Shown piece after piece: positions 53,127-61,500 of a DNA stretch of 64,000 nucleotides. The stretch's first letter is position 1; the number at the start of each line of letters is the position of its first letter. The position numbers and the translations under genes were made by a program. Source of the stretch: Georgenia_B sunbinii. GTDB lineage: Bacteria > Actinomycetota > Actinomycetes > Actinomycetales > Actinomycetaceae. The notes under the pieces were generated by a model. It did no database searches and was not told the DNA's origin. It worked only from the letters and a program-made list of their open reading frames with translations. The DNA is taken from the NCBI RefSeq assembly GCF_036421855.1, contig NZ_JAZGOK010000001.1, one strand, 5' to 3'.

Positions 53127-55259
53127 TCAGAACGGCGACGGCCCGGTGTCCGGCAACCGCGACGGTACGGCGCCTTGGAAGGTGACCCGTCCGCCGCGGT
53201 GCCGGCGGTAGACGTGGCCGGTGGGGGTCGTCCACTCGAAGGCGCCGCCGCCGAGGTGCTTGAGCTGGAAGGCACCGCTGGTCTTGACGAGGTGGTCACG
53301 GACGCACAGGTCGCCGAGGTTGATCAGCGCGGTGGTCCCGTTGTTGCTCCATGCGACGGTGTGGTCGAGCTCGCAGACCCGGGCGGGGCTGGAGCAGCCA
53401 GGGCGTACGCAGACCTTGTCGCGAAGCCGGACCAGCTCGGCGAGGTCGGCCGGGGGCCGGTAGCGGGTGCGGCCGTGGTCCAGCACGATGCCGGTCAACG
53501 GGTCGGTGACGATCCGACGCCAGGTGCCGCCGAGCGCCGCGGCGCGGGCGACGGCCGGCGATATCGGGCCGTACCCGTCGAGCTCAGCGACCTCGACCGG
53601 GTCCCGCTCGAGGAAGGCGAGGAGTTCGTCCTCCTCGGGCAGCGGCACGAGCTCGGCGCGGGCGGCTGTCGGCTCGGGGCGTGGGTGGTCATCGTCGGGT
53701 GATTCGGCGGGCGTACCGGCGGTGCCGGTCGGCGGTGGGTCTGCCGTGCCGGTCGGCGGTGGGTCTCCGGTGGCGGTTGCCGGCAAGCCGAGCTGGTGGG
53801 CAATGTCCGGCGGTAGCAGCACCGACAGCGGCACGGTGATGCTGATCCGGGCGCGGCCGCCGCCGATCTGGCCCAACGGCATGAATGGCGAGCCCGGATC
53901 GGTCCCGTTGGGTGGGTTCGGTGGTCGGCCGGCGCCATCGACGGCATCGTCCGGGGCGACAGCCGGCTCCCCAGCGTCACGAGTGGTCGTAAGTACGCCC
54001 GCGGAGCCGGAACCGGGCGCAACTGTCCCCTCGGAGCCGGTCTCGGGCGTAGCTGGCCCCTCGGAGCCGAGGACGATCCTGCTCTCGTGGTGAGGGGTGT
54101 TGCCCTCGCGGACGGGGCCTGTTGTCTCAGCGGGCGGTGCGGACGGCTCGGGCGACTCTGGTGGTGCGGGCGGTGCGGAGGGCTCGGGCGACTCTGGTGG
54201 TGCGGGCGGTGCGGACGGCTCGGGCCGTGCGGGTTGAGGTGGTGCTGGGCGGGTGGCCGGCGGTAGGCCGACGTAGCCGTTCTCAAGCGCCGCGTGGCCC
54301 ATCAGCGCGAGGATGTCGGCACGCAGCTGGTCCAGGGTGCGCCGGTCACCGCTCTGGCGCGCGGTACGGGCTGCGGTCTCCAGCGCGAGGTCCAGGCCGG
54401 CGGCGTCGGTGGCGGGCAGGATCGCCAGGATCGAGGCCATTCCGTCGGGCAGCTGGCGCGGATGGTCGACCCGGCGCTTGGCGCGAGCCTTGGCGTGCAG
54501 GTGGTCGGCGTCGTCGTGGGCCAGGGCGATCACGGCCCGCCGGATCGCGGCGACGAGCTGGGAGTGGGTCTGCAGACCGGCGTCGGGCAGCACCTCCTGC
54601 TGCACCCGGTAGGCCATCTCCGGGGAGTAGTCCTCGAGCATCGACACGATGGTCGACGCCTTCTGCACATCGATGTCACCGGTCGCCAGCGCCTCGCCCG
54701 TCTCGACGAACGTGCTGCCGAAGCAGCGGGCGTTGCGCACCATGCGGCGCGCCGCCCAGCGTGAGATGCCGAGCCGGGGAGCGAGCTCGTCGGCCGCCAT
54801 GTTCCCGGCGTCGACCGGGTTCGGCAGCGCGCCCCGGCCGTTGACGATGGGCCGCCGCGCGAGCTCGCCGGCGACGCTGGTGAGCCCGGCGTTCGCCCAC
54901 GCGACCAGCCGCTGGTAGGCGGCCGCCATCTCGACCAGCGTGTACTCGTCGACCTCGGTGGCGTCGATCGCCGCCAGCTCGGCCGCCAGCGCCGCGTCCG
55001 GTGCCAGAGCGGCGAGCGAATCGGCCATCGCCAGCGGCGCGGGCCGGGCGCCGGGCTGACCAATGCCCTCGGGCTCCGCGCCCCGCGTAGCCTCGGACGC
55101 ACCGGCAAGATCGTCGTCGTACTCGTCGTGCCCGGCGTCGAGCATGGCGTTGAGCACGCGGAAGTACGCGGCCAGCTCGTCGGCGCTGAAGTCCTCGAAG
55201 GCAGGGGGCGTGACGACCCAGGTAACATCCTGGCCCGGCCCATCATCCAGGAGAGTCAT
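53127..55259 (-). CDS. DUF222 and HNH endonuclease domain protein
   Basis: 710 aa. DUF222 covers about residues 90-300 (LARRPIVNGRGALPNPVDAGNMAADELAPRLGISRWAARRMVRNA). A Pro/Ala/Ser-rich middle with repeated SPEPSAPPAPPE follows, and a C-terminal HNH nuclease (VCVRPGCSSPARVCELDHTVAWSNNGTTALINLGDLCVRDHLVKT). This family is multi-copy in actinobacteria and often described as 13E12-repeat-like; its role is not known. ATG at 55259 chosen with AGGAGG 4 nt upstream. It stands alone between two repeat-bearing gaps. Confidence 0.9.
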   Translation of the reverse strand: MTLLDDGPGQDVTWVVTPPAFEDFSADELAAYFRVLNAMLDAGHDEYDDDLAGASEATRGAEPEGIGQPGARPAPLAMADSLAALAPDAALAAELAAIDATEVDEYTLVEMAAAYQRLVAWANAGLTSVAGELARRPIVNGRGALPNPVDAGNMAADELAPRLGISRWAARRMVRNARCFGSTFVETGEALATGDIDVQKASTIVSMLEDYSPEMAYRVQQEVLPDAGLQTHSQLVAAIRRAVIALAHDDADHLHAKARAKRRVDHPRQLPDGMASILAILPATDAAGLDLALETAARTARQSGDRRTLDQLRADILALMGHAALENGYVGLPPATRPAPPQPARPEPSAPPAPPESPEPSAPPAPPESPEPSAPPAETTGPVREGNTPHHESRIVLGSEGPATPETGSEGTVAPGSGSAGVLTTTRDAGEPAVAPDDAVDGAGRPPNPPNGTDPGSPFMPLGQIGGGRARISITVPLSVLLPPDIAHQLGLPATATGDPPPTGTADPPPTGTAGTPAESPDDDHPRPEPTAARAELVPLPEEDELLAFLERDPVEVAELDGYGPISPAVARAAALGGTWRRIVTDPLTGIVLDHGRTRYRPPADLAELVRLRDKVCVRPGCSSPARVCELDHTVAWSNNGTTALINLGDLCVRDHLVKTSGAFQLKHLGGGAFEWTTPTGHVYRRHRGGRVTFQGAVPSRLPDTGPSPF

Positions 55260-55303
55260 CACCCCTCCTTCCCGACCGCGGTGCCGTGGTCCCGTCCTGT
55301 TCT

Positions 55304-55384
55304 CACGCTATCGGTGAGCAGTGACATCGACCGCGAGACCTGCTCTTCCCGCTGCTCGACACGCTACCGGGGAGCAATGACATC
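55304..55384. repeat. Pair of 25-bp direct repeats upstream of the DUF222 gene
   Basis: 55304-55328 and 55360-55384 match at 22 of 25 positions, 56 bp apart. On the DUF222 coding strand each copy contains a TAGCG(T) box that could be a -10, so this may be a duplicated promoter or operator. The whole gap 55260-55559 (300 bases) holds no gene that I can support. Confidence 0.7.
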
Positions 55385-55559
55385 CGGATCTCCGGCACCC
55401 GGCGACAACCGCCACGAGGGTGCGACCGGCAACCGACAGGTCACGCCTCCGGGCGGGGGTGTCTTCGTCGGAAGCAACCAGGCAGGGGCCCGACAACGAG
55501 CCGCCTCAGTTCGAAGTCCCGCGATGAACGATCCACCTCTCACCGCGAGGTGGGGTCAG

Positions 55560-56831
55560 CTACCCCCGCTGGACGTACCCCGGCCGGGCGGCCCACAGCC
55601 CGATGACCGCCTGGCTCACGGCGAAGGCCACGATGAGTCCGAGCACCGGGGTCCATGACCCGGTCCAGTCCCGGACCGACCCGGCGAGCACCGGGCCGGC
55701 GGCGGCGATGAGGTAGCCGATGGACTGCGCCATCCCCGACAGCTGCGCCGTCTCGGCGGCGGTCCTCGTCCGCAGCCCGAACAGGCTGAGCGCCACCACC
55801 AGGGAGGACCCCGAGCCCATCGCGACGAGCGGCACCCAGAGCCCGCTCAGCGCGGGTACCAGGGCGATCCCGGTGGCGCCGACGACGATGAGCGCGCTGA
55901 TCCCCACCGCCACCGCCCGCAGGTCGGTGCGGCGGCGCATCAACCGGGTGACCGCCAGGCCCGACGGGATGCCGACGAGGTGGTAGAGGAACAGCGTCCA
56001 GCCGGCGGTCGCCGGCGCGGTGCCGGCGGCGATGAGGACACTCGGCAGCCAGTTGGCCATGATGTAGAACGTCGCAGACTGCACGCCCATGAACACGGTG
56101 ACCTGCCAGGCGCCGGCCGACCGCCACACGGAGCGCGTCGCTGCCCGGCCGCCGCCGGCCACGGGGGCAGCCACCGGTACGTCGGCCAGGCCACGGGTCC
56201 CTCGGCTGCGCACCACCCATACCGTGGCGACCAACGCCACCGGCACCGCCCAGGCGCCCAGCGGGATCCGCCAGCCGCCACCGGTGGCGTCCGACAACGG
56301 CACCGAGAGTCCCGACGCCAGTGCCGCGAAGCTCCCCATGGTCGCGGTGAAGCACGCGGTCACCAGGGCGATGCGGCCCGGCTGGTCGCGCTTGATGATG
56401 GCGGGGGCCAGCACGTTCCCGACGGCGATCCCGCAGCCGACGAGCGCCGTGCCGATCCACAGGCCGGCAGGCACCGGCGCCGACCGCAGCACGATCCCCG
56501 CCGTCAGTACCAGCAGTGCCGCAGCGACGACCCGCTCGGGCCCGATCCGCGCGGCGGGCGCGTGGATGAGCGGCGAGACGAGGGCGAAGCCGAGCAGCGG
56601 CATCGCACCGAGCAGCCCGAGGAGCCCGTTGCCGAGCCCGGTGTCCTCGCCGATGAGGCCGAGCAGCGGGCCGACGCTGGTGATCGGGGCCCGCAGGCAG
56701 GCGCCCAGCAGCAGGACGACGACGACCGCGAGGACGACGCGCCGCCCGGCGTGCCGGTCCGGTGGCACGCCGGCGGACCGGGTCGCCGCGGCGGAGCCGG
56801 AACCCGGCCCTCGCCGCGGCACCCAGGTCAC
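55560..56831 (-). CDS. CynX/NimT-family MFS transporter
   Basis: 423 aa, about 12 hydrophobic helices. The first ends in LLLGACLRAPITSVGPLL, the family mark of cyanate/2-nitroimidazole (CynX/NimT) transporters; the middle loop is short and basic. The start overlaps the folD stop (ATGA), so it is co-translated with folD-glyA. A link to folate, glycine or purine metabolites is inferred only from that position. Confidence 0.85.
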   Translation of the reverse strand: MTWVPRRGPGSGSAAATRSAGVPPDRHAGRRVVLAVVVVLLLGACLRAPITSVGPLLGLIGEDTGLGNGLLGLLGAMPLLGFALVSPLIHAPAARIGPERVVAAALLVLTAGIVLRSAPVPAGLWIGTALVGCGIAVGNVLAPAIIKRDQPGRIALVTACFTATMGSFAALASGLSVPLSDATGGGWRIPLGAWAVPVALVATVWVVRSRGTRGLADVPVAAPVAGGGRAATRSVWRSAGAWQVTVFMGVQSATFYIMANWLPSVLIAAGTAPATAGWTLFLYHLVGIPSGLAVTRLMRRRTDLRAVAVGISALIVVGATGIALVPALSGLWVPLVAMGSGSSLVVALSLFGLRTRTAAETAQLSGMAQSIGYLIAAAGPVLAGSVRDWTGSWTPVLGLIVAFAVSQAVIGLWAARPGYVQRG

Positions 56832-57703
56832 CGGTGCTCGGCCGAGTCCACCACGTTCGCCAGCAGCATCGCCCGGGTCATCGGGCCGACGCCGCCCGGG
56901 TTGGGCGACAGCCAGCCGGCGACCTCGGCGACCTCGGGCGCCACGTCACCGCGCAGCCGGGCCTTGCCGGTCTCCGGGTCGGTCACCCGGCTCACCCCGA
57001 CGTCGAGGACGACGGCACCGGGCCGAACCATGTCGGCGGTGACGATGCCGGGCACGCCGGCGGCCGCGACGACGACATCCGCCTGGCGCACGAGGCCGGC
57101 GAGGTCACGGGTCCCGGTGTGGGTGAGCGTGACGGTCGCGTTGATCTCGCGCCGGGTCAGCAGCAGCCCGATGCTGCGACCGACCGTGGTGCCCCGCCCG
57201 ACGACGACGACGTGCGCGCCGTCGAGGTCGATGCCGTTGCGGTCGAGCAGCTCGAGGATGCCGCGCGGGGTGCACGGCAGCGCGGACGTCACCGGCTCCT
57301 TGACCCGCAGCACGAGGCGCCCGAGGTTGGTCGGGTGCAGCCCGTCGGCGTCCTTGGCCGGGTCGATCATCTCCAGCAGCGCGTTGGTGTCCACGCCGGC
57401 CGGCAGCGGCAGCTGCACGATGTACCCGGTGCAGGCCGGGTCGTCGTTGAGCCGCTCGATGGCCTCGGCGATCTCCTGCTGGGTCGCGGTGGCCGGCAGG
57501 TCCACCCGGATCGACTCGATGCCCACCTCCGCGCAGTCGCGGTGCTTGCCCGCGACGTAGCTGCGGGAGCCCGGGTCGTCACCGACCAGCACCGTGCCCA
57601 GCCCCGGGACGACGCCGCGCTCGCGCAGCGCAGCGACCCGGCCCGCGAGCTCGGCCTTGATGGTCGCTGCCGCAGCCTTGCCGTCAAGGACGCGGGCAGT
57701 CAC
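56828..57703 (-). CDS. folD: Methylenetetrahydrofolate dehydrogenase / cyclohydrolase
   Basis: 291 aa bifunctional enzyme. Active site YVAGKHRDCAEVGI (Tyr and Lys of the Y-x-x-x-K motif), QLPLPAGVDTNALLEMIDPAKDADG, TPRGILELL and the NADP site VVVGRGTTVGRSIGLLL, ending with PGGVGPMTRAMLL. Overlaps the end of glyA by 4 nt (ATGA). With GlyA it turns serine-derived methylene-THF into 10-formyl-THF. Confidence 0.97.
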   Translation of the reverse strand: MTARVLDGKAAAATIKAELAGRVAALRERGVVPGLGTVLVGDDPGSRSYVAGKHRDCAEVGIESIRVDLPATATQQEIAEAIERLNDDPACTGYIVQLPLPAGVDTNALLEMIDPAKDADGLHPTNLGRLVLRVKEPVTSALPCTPRGILELLDRNGIDLDGAHVVVVGRGTTVGRSIGLLLTRREINATVTLTHTGTRDLAGLVRQADVVVAAAGVPGIVTADMVRPGAVVLDVGVSRVTDPETGKARLRGDVAPEVAEVAGWLSPNPGGVGPMTRAMLLANVVDSAEHR

Positions 57704-58992
57704 TGCTGCAGGCCCTCGTACAGCGGGAACGCGTCGGTGAGCTTCGCAACGCGACCGCGCAGCGTCTCGAGGTCGGCGCCGTGGCCGTCGACGAGCGCGG
57801 TGGCGATGATGTCGGCGACCTCGGTGAACTCCGCCGCGCCGAATCCGCGGGTCGCGAGCGCCGGGGTGCCGATGCGCAGGCCCGAGGTGACCCGCGGCGG
57901 GCGCGGGTCGAACGGGACGGCGTTGCGGTTGACGGTGATCCCGGCGCCATGGAGGAGGTCCTCGGCCTGCTGGCCGTCGAGCTCGGAGTGGCGCAGGTCC
58001 ACCAGCACGAGGTGGACGTCGGTGCCGCCGGTGACCACCGACACCCCCGCCTCACGCACGGCCGGGGCGAGGAGCCGCTCGGCGATGATGCGGGCGCCCT
58101 CGAGCGTGCGGCGCTGCCGGTCGGCGAACTCCTCGCCGGCGGCAACCTTGAGCGCCACCGCCTTGGCGGCGATCACGTGCATGAGCGGGCCGCCCTGCTG
58201 GCCGGGGAACACCGCGGAGTTCAGCTTCTTGCCGAGATCGGTGTCACGGCTGAGGATCATGCCGGAACGGGGGCCGCCGAGCGTCTTGTGGATCGTCGTC
58301 GAGACGACGTCGGAGTCCGCCACCGGGTTGGGGTGCAGCCCCGCGGCGACCAGACCGGCGAAGTGCGCCATGTCGGTCCACAGGTAGGCCCCGACCTCGT
58401 CGGCGATCGCCCGGAACGCGGCGAAGTCGAGGTGACGCGGGTAAGCCGACCAGCCGGCGATGATCACCTTGGGTCGGGCCTCGAGGGCCTTCTCCCGCAC
58501 CTGGTCCATGTCGATGCGGTGGGTCTGCTCGTCGACGCCGTAAGCGGCGACCTTGTAGAGCTTGCCGGAGAAGTTGATCTTCATGCCGTGCGTCAGGTGC
58601 CCGCCGTGGGGCAGCGAGAGACCGAGGATGCCGTCACCGGGGTTGGCGATCGCGTGCAGCACCGCGGCGTTGGCGGTGGCGCCGGAGTGCGGCTGGACGT
58701 TGGCGTACGCCGCGCCGAACAGGCTCTTGGCACGCTCGATGGCCAGCGACTCAGCGATGTCGACCTGCTCGCAGCCGCCGTAGTACCGGCGGCCGGGGTA
58801 CCCCTCGGCGTACTTGTTGGTCAGCACCGAACCCTGTGCCTGCAGCACCGCCCGCGGCACGAAGTTCTCGCTGGCGATCATCTCGAGGGTGTCGCGCTGG
58901 CGGACCAGCTCCCCCTCGAGGACGGCGGCGATGTCGGGATCGAGCTCGGCCAACGACAGGTCGGCGACCGAGTGGTGGGGACTCTGGCTCAT
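57700..58992 (-). CDS. glyA: Serine hydroxymethyltransferase
   Basis: 430 aa PLP enzyme, full length. PLP lysine K236 in TTIHKTLGGPRSG, with ASENFVPRAVLQAQGSVLTNKYAEGYPGRRYYGGCE near the N-terminus. The ATG at 58992 has GGAGG 3-7 nt upstream; the frame continues upward but that part is the riboswitch leader. First gene of glyA-folD-transporter, under the ZTP riboswitch. Confidence 0.98.
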   Translation of the reverse strand: MSQSPHHSVADLSLAELDPDIAAVLEGELVRQRDTLEMIASENFVPRAVLQAQGSVLTNKYAEGYPGRRYYGGCEQVDIAESLAIERAKSLFGAAYANVQPHSGATANAAVLHAIANPGDGILGLSLPHGGHLTHGMKINFSGKLYKVAAYGVDEQTHRIDMDQVREKALEARPKVIIAGWSAYPRHLDFAAFRAIADEVGAYLWTDMAHFAGLVAAGLHPNPVADSDVVSTTIHKTLGGPRSGMILSRDTDLGKKLNSAVFPGQQGGPLMHVIAAKAVALKVAAGEEFADRQRRTLEGARIIAERLLAPAVREAGVSVVTGGTDVHLVLVDLRHSELDGQQAEDLLHGAGITVNRNAVPFDPRPPRVTSGLRIGTPALATRGFGAAEFTEVADIIATALVDGHGADLETLRGRVAKLTDAFPLYEGLQQ

Positions 58993-59020
58993 GGTTCCTC
59001 CGCAGCGTTCTTCACAGGTG

Positions 59021-59039
59021 GGCGCGCTGTGGGCGCGCC
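59021..59039 (-). promoter_or_regulatory. Expression-platform hairpin between riboswitch and glyA
   Basis: On the coding strand GGCGCGC-CCACA-GCGCGCC, a perfect 7-bp stem, lies after the aptamer and 28 nt before the glyA start. No T-run, so control may use Rho or ribosome access. Confidence 0.5.
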
Positions 59040-59055
59040 GTGTCCGGTGACCCTC

Positions 59056-59134
59056 GGCCCAGGCGGACGACCTCGAGGTCTGCTTCTTCGTCGCTCCCCG
59101 GTGGTCATCCACCTACGGCGCCAGTCGCGACAGA
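59056..59134 (-). ncRNA. ZTP (pfl) riboswitch upstream of glyA
   Basis: The coding strand carries the conserved ZTP aptamer elements in order: CGACTGGCG, then GGTGGATGACCACCGGGGAGCGAC in two blocks (stem GGTGG/CCACC and the GGGGAGCGAC joining strand), a variable stem (GACCTCGAGGTC), and CCGCCTGGGC at the 3' end. ZTP and ZMP build up when 10-formyl-THF is low, and this class is known to precede glyA, folD and purH. So the unit glyA-folD-transporter should be turned on when folate one-carbon units run short. Confidence 0.93.
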
Positions 59135-59175
59135 GCCACACCCTACCGGTTCTGCGGCAGCGCCCCGCTCAGCGC

Positions 59176-59679
59176 TCAGCCCTCGTCGTCGTCACCCTCG
59201 TCGTCGTCCTCGCCGAGGATGCGACGCAGGTAGGCGTAGGTGAGGTCGCCGGTGTGCTGGTCGTACTGGTGCTCGTAGCCCTGCTTGGCGTACAACGACA
59301 GGTTCTGCTTGGAGTCCTGGCCGGTGAACACCCAGACCTCCTTGGTCTGCTCGGGCAGGTACTGCAGGACGGCCATGAGCAGCTGGGTGCCCAGGCCCTT
59401 GCTCTGCAGGTCCGGCACGACGGCGAGGCGTCCGAGGTTGGCACGCTCGGCCTCGAGCTCCACCCGGATCGAGCCGACCATCCGCGGGCCGATCCATGCC
59501 GCCAGCGTCACGACGTCGGCGCGCTGGAGGTCCGCGCGCAGCTCGTCGAGCGACTGGGTGAGCGCTGGGATGTTCGGGTCGCCGTACAGCTGGGCCTCGG
59601 TCACGAACGCCGCCCGGCGCACGGTGAGCAGCTCACCGGCGGCGTCGTCGTCCACCACATCGATTCGCACATCGTCCAT
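59176..59679 (-). CDS. GNAT family N-acetyltransferase
   Basis: 167 aa. GNAT core: RRAAFVTEAQLYGDPNIPALTQSLDEL, WIGPRMVGSIRVELEAERANLGRLAVVPDLQSKGLGTQLLMAVL (motif A near residues 88-100 with Q-S-K-G-L-G) and FTGQDSKQNLSLYAKQGYE (motif B). The tail is acidic (DDDEGDDDEG). ATG at 59679 with AAGGA upstream. Divergent from purU, 78 nt apart. Substrate unknown. Confidence 0.88.
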   Translation of the reverse strand: MDDVRIDVVDDDAAGELLTVRRAAFVTEAQLYGDPNIPALTQSLDELRADLQRADVVTLAAWIGPRMVGSIRVELEAERANLGRLAVVPDLQSKGLGTQLLMAVLQYLPEQTKEVWVFTGQDSKQNLSLYAKQGYEHQYDQHTGDLTYAYLRRILGEDDDEGDDDEG

Positions 59680-59744
59680 GGCGCCATCCTTGCACCGACG
59701 ACGGGCGCTCGCGGCCGTGTCCACCGGCAGGTCTCGCGGTCGAC

Positions 59745-59750
59745 TAGCCT
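59745..59750 (+). promoter_or_regulatory. -10 box TAGCCT for leaderless purU mRNA
   Basis: TAGCCT is followed by 7 nt and the GTG start of purU; no ribosome site is seen. Same spacing as before argS. Confidence 0.55.
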
Positions 59751-59757
59751 CGTGCGG

Positions 59758-60609
59758 GTGACCGACAACCTCCACCTCGTGCTGTCCCTGTCCTGCCCCG
59801 ACCGGCCCGGCATCGTCAGCGCCGTCGCCGGCCTGCTCGCGTCGCACCGTGGCAACATCACCGAGTCGCAGCAGTTCGGTGATCCCTCGACGGGGCTGTT
59901 CTTCATGCGCGTGCAGGCCGAGGTCGGTGACTCCCGCGAGGCACTCGAGGCGGCGATGACCGAGCTCGCCGCCGAGTTCTCGATGAGCTGGCACCTCGAC
60001 GTCGTCGGACGTCCGCTGCGCACCCTCGTGCTCGTCTCCAAGGCGGCGCACTGCCTCAACGACCTCGCCTACCGCCAGCGCAGCGACCGGCTGCCCATCG
60101 ACGTCGTCGGGGTGGTCTCCAACCACACCGCGCTCCAGCCGATGGCCGAGTTCTACGGCTACGACTTCCAGCACGTACCGGTCACCGCAGACACCAAGCC
60201 CGCCGCGGAGGCCGAGCTGCTCCGGCTCATCGAGGAGCGCGACGTGGAGCTCGTCGTCCTCGCCCGCTACATGCAGGTGCTCTCCGACGACCTCTGCCGG
60301 CGCCTCGAGGGACGGATCATCAACATCCACCACTCCTTCCTGCCGAGCTTCAAGGGCGCCCGTCCCTACGCCCAGGCGCACCACCGTGGCGTCAAGCTCA
60401 TCGGCGCGACCGCCCATTACGTCACCGCCGCCCTGGACGAGGGCCCGATCATCGAGCAGGACGTCGAACGGGTGGACCACAGCGACGACGAGCGCGAGAT
60501 GGTCTCCCTCGGCGAGGACGTCGAGCGGCGGGTGCTCGCCCGGGCCGTGCGCTGGCACGCCGAGCACCGCGTGCTCCTCGACGGCGCCCGCACCGTCATC
60601 TTCCGGTAG
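59758..60609 (+). CDS. purU: Formyltetrahydrofolate deformylase
   Basis: 283 aa. N-terminal ACT domain (LVLSLSCPDRPGIVSAVAGLLASHRGNITES, about 5-80) and a C-terminal formyltransferase-fold catalytic domain with INIHHSFLPSFKGARPYAQAHHRGVKLIGATAHYVT and LDEGPIIEQD (Asn/His/Asp active site). Hydrolyses 10-formyl-THF to formate and THF, balancing the pool that the glyA-folD unit fills. GTG start. Confidence 0.96.
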   Translation: MTDNLHLVLSLSCPDRPGIVSAVAGLLASHRGNITESQQFGDPSTGLFFMRVQAEVGDSREALEAAMTELAAEFSMSWHLDVVGRPLRTLVLVSKAAHCLNDLAYRQRSDRLPIDVVGVVSNHTALQPMAEFYGYDFQHVPVTADTKPAAEAELLRLIEERDVELVVLARYMQVLSDDLCRRLEGRIINIHHSFLPSFKGARPYAQAHHRGVKLIGATAHYVTAALDEGPIIEQDVERVDHSDDEREMVSLGEDVERRVLARAVRWHAEHRVLLDGARTVIFR

Positions 60610-60611
60610 TC

Positions 60612-60631
60612 CGCCGCTGCGCCTCGCGGCG
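60612..60631 (+). terminator. Stem-loop after purU
   Basis: CGCCGC (60612-60617) pairs with GCGGCG (60626-60631), loop of 8 nt, directly after the purU stop. No T-run. Confidence 0.5.
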
Positions 60632-60800
60632 CGGTCGCCCTGGTCGCGGCGCACAGGCCTGCCCCGCGGCGCTCCTCGCCGGACGAGATCGGCCAAGCTT
60701 CCAACCGCTGAGCCAGGCATCGACCAGCCTCACCACTGGCACCGTCGCGTTCCCCTTGGTGGAGCGCCACACTGGGAGATAGCGCCAGGGAGGGGAAGTC

Positions 60801-61427
60801 GTGGAAAGTCTCCTGCTCGGAATCATCATTACCACGATCGTCGTCGGCACCGTGTTGTATCTACGCGGCACCGATGGCCGGTTCCGACTACCGACGGCAA
60901 CCCTCGCCATGGCGGCGGTCACGCTAGTCGTCAGCATCGTCGGCAACCTCAATCCGGATGTTCTGGAGCTGCTTGGTCGCGATCGGTCGCTGCTGCAGAG
61001 TGGTCAATGGTGGCGGCTGGTCGCACCCCTGTTCGTGCAGGACGGCGGCTGGGCGGGCACGATCTTCAACATCACTTCTCTCATCGCGATCGGTCTCTGT
61101 GCGGAGTCGCTGCACCGCTCCGCCACCTTCCTTGTCACGTACTCCGCCGCCGGACTCGTCAGCGAAGTGTTCGGGTACACCCTCATGCAGCACCAAGGCT
61201 TTGCCGGCAATTCGGTCGCGAACATGGGGGCGGCGGGCCTGTGCCTGGTCGGCCTCTGCGCTGCCCGGATCCTTCCGGCGAGGATCGTCGCGATCATCGG
61301 TGTGCTCGCCGGCATCGTCCTGATCGTCAACGCAAACCTGCATGGAGTCGGGTTCGCCGTCGGCGCGCTCATCGGTCTCGCTGTGGTGTGGACACGAAGC
61401 GCCACAGCTGCGCCCAGTGATCCCTGA
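60801..61427 (+). CDS. Rhomboid-like membrane protein
   Basis: 208 aa with six or so hydrophobic helices. WWRLVAPLFVQDGGWAGTIFNITSL resembles the rhomboid L1 region; GNSVANMGAAGL aligns with the GxSG nucleophile helix (Ser kept, following Gly is Val) and NLHGVGFAVGALIGL with the catalytic His helix. A serine-histidine dyad is therefore possible but the consensus is weak. GTG start with AGGGAGGGGA upstream. Codon use is visibly less GC-biased than in neighbours (for example ATC ATT ACC, TTG TAT CTA), so it may have been gained by transfer. Confidence 0.7.
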   Translation: MESLLLGIIITTIVVGTVLYLRGTDGRFRLPTATLAMAAVTLVVSIVGNLNPDVLELLGRDRSLLQSGQWWRLVAPLFVQDGGWAGTIFNITSLIAIGLCAESLHRSATFLVTYSAAGLVSEVFGYTLMQHQGFAGNSVANMGAAGLCLVGLCAARILPARIVAIIGVLAGIVLIVNANLHGVGFAVGALIGLAVVWTRSATAAPSDP

Positions 61428-61500
61428 CCACCCAGCGTCTTGACGAATATGGTCGCTCTGCGTCACGATTTACCCCGGCCAGTGAAGAAACGGGGACCTC

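Noticed and set aside
53127..55259. Homing endonuclease or insertion sequence
   Set aside because: DUF222-HNH proteins are ordinary chromosomal genes in actinobacteria; no inverted terminal repeats or target duplication were found. The flanking direct repeats differ from each other.
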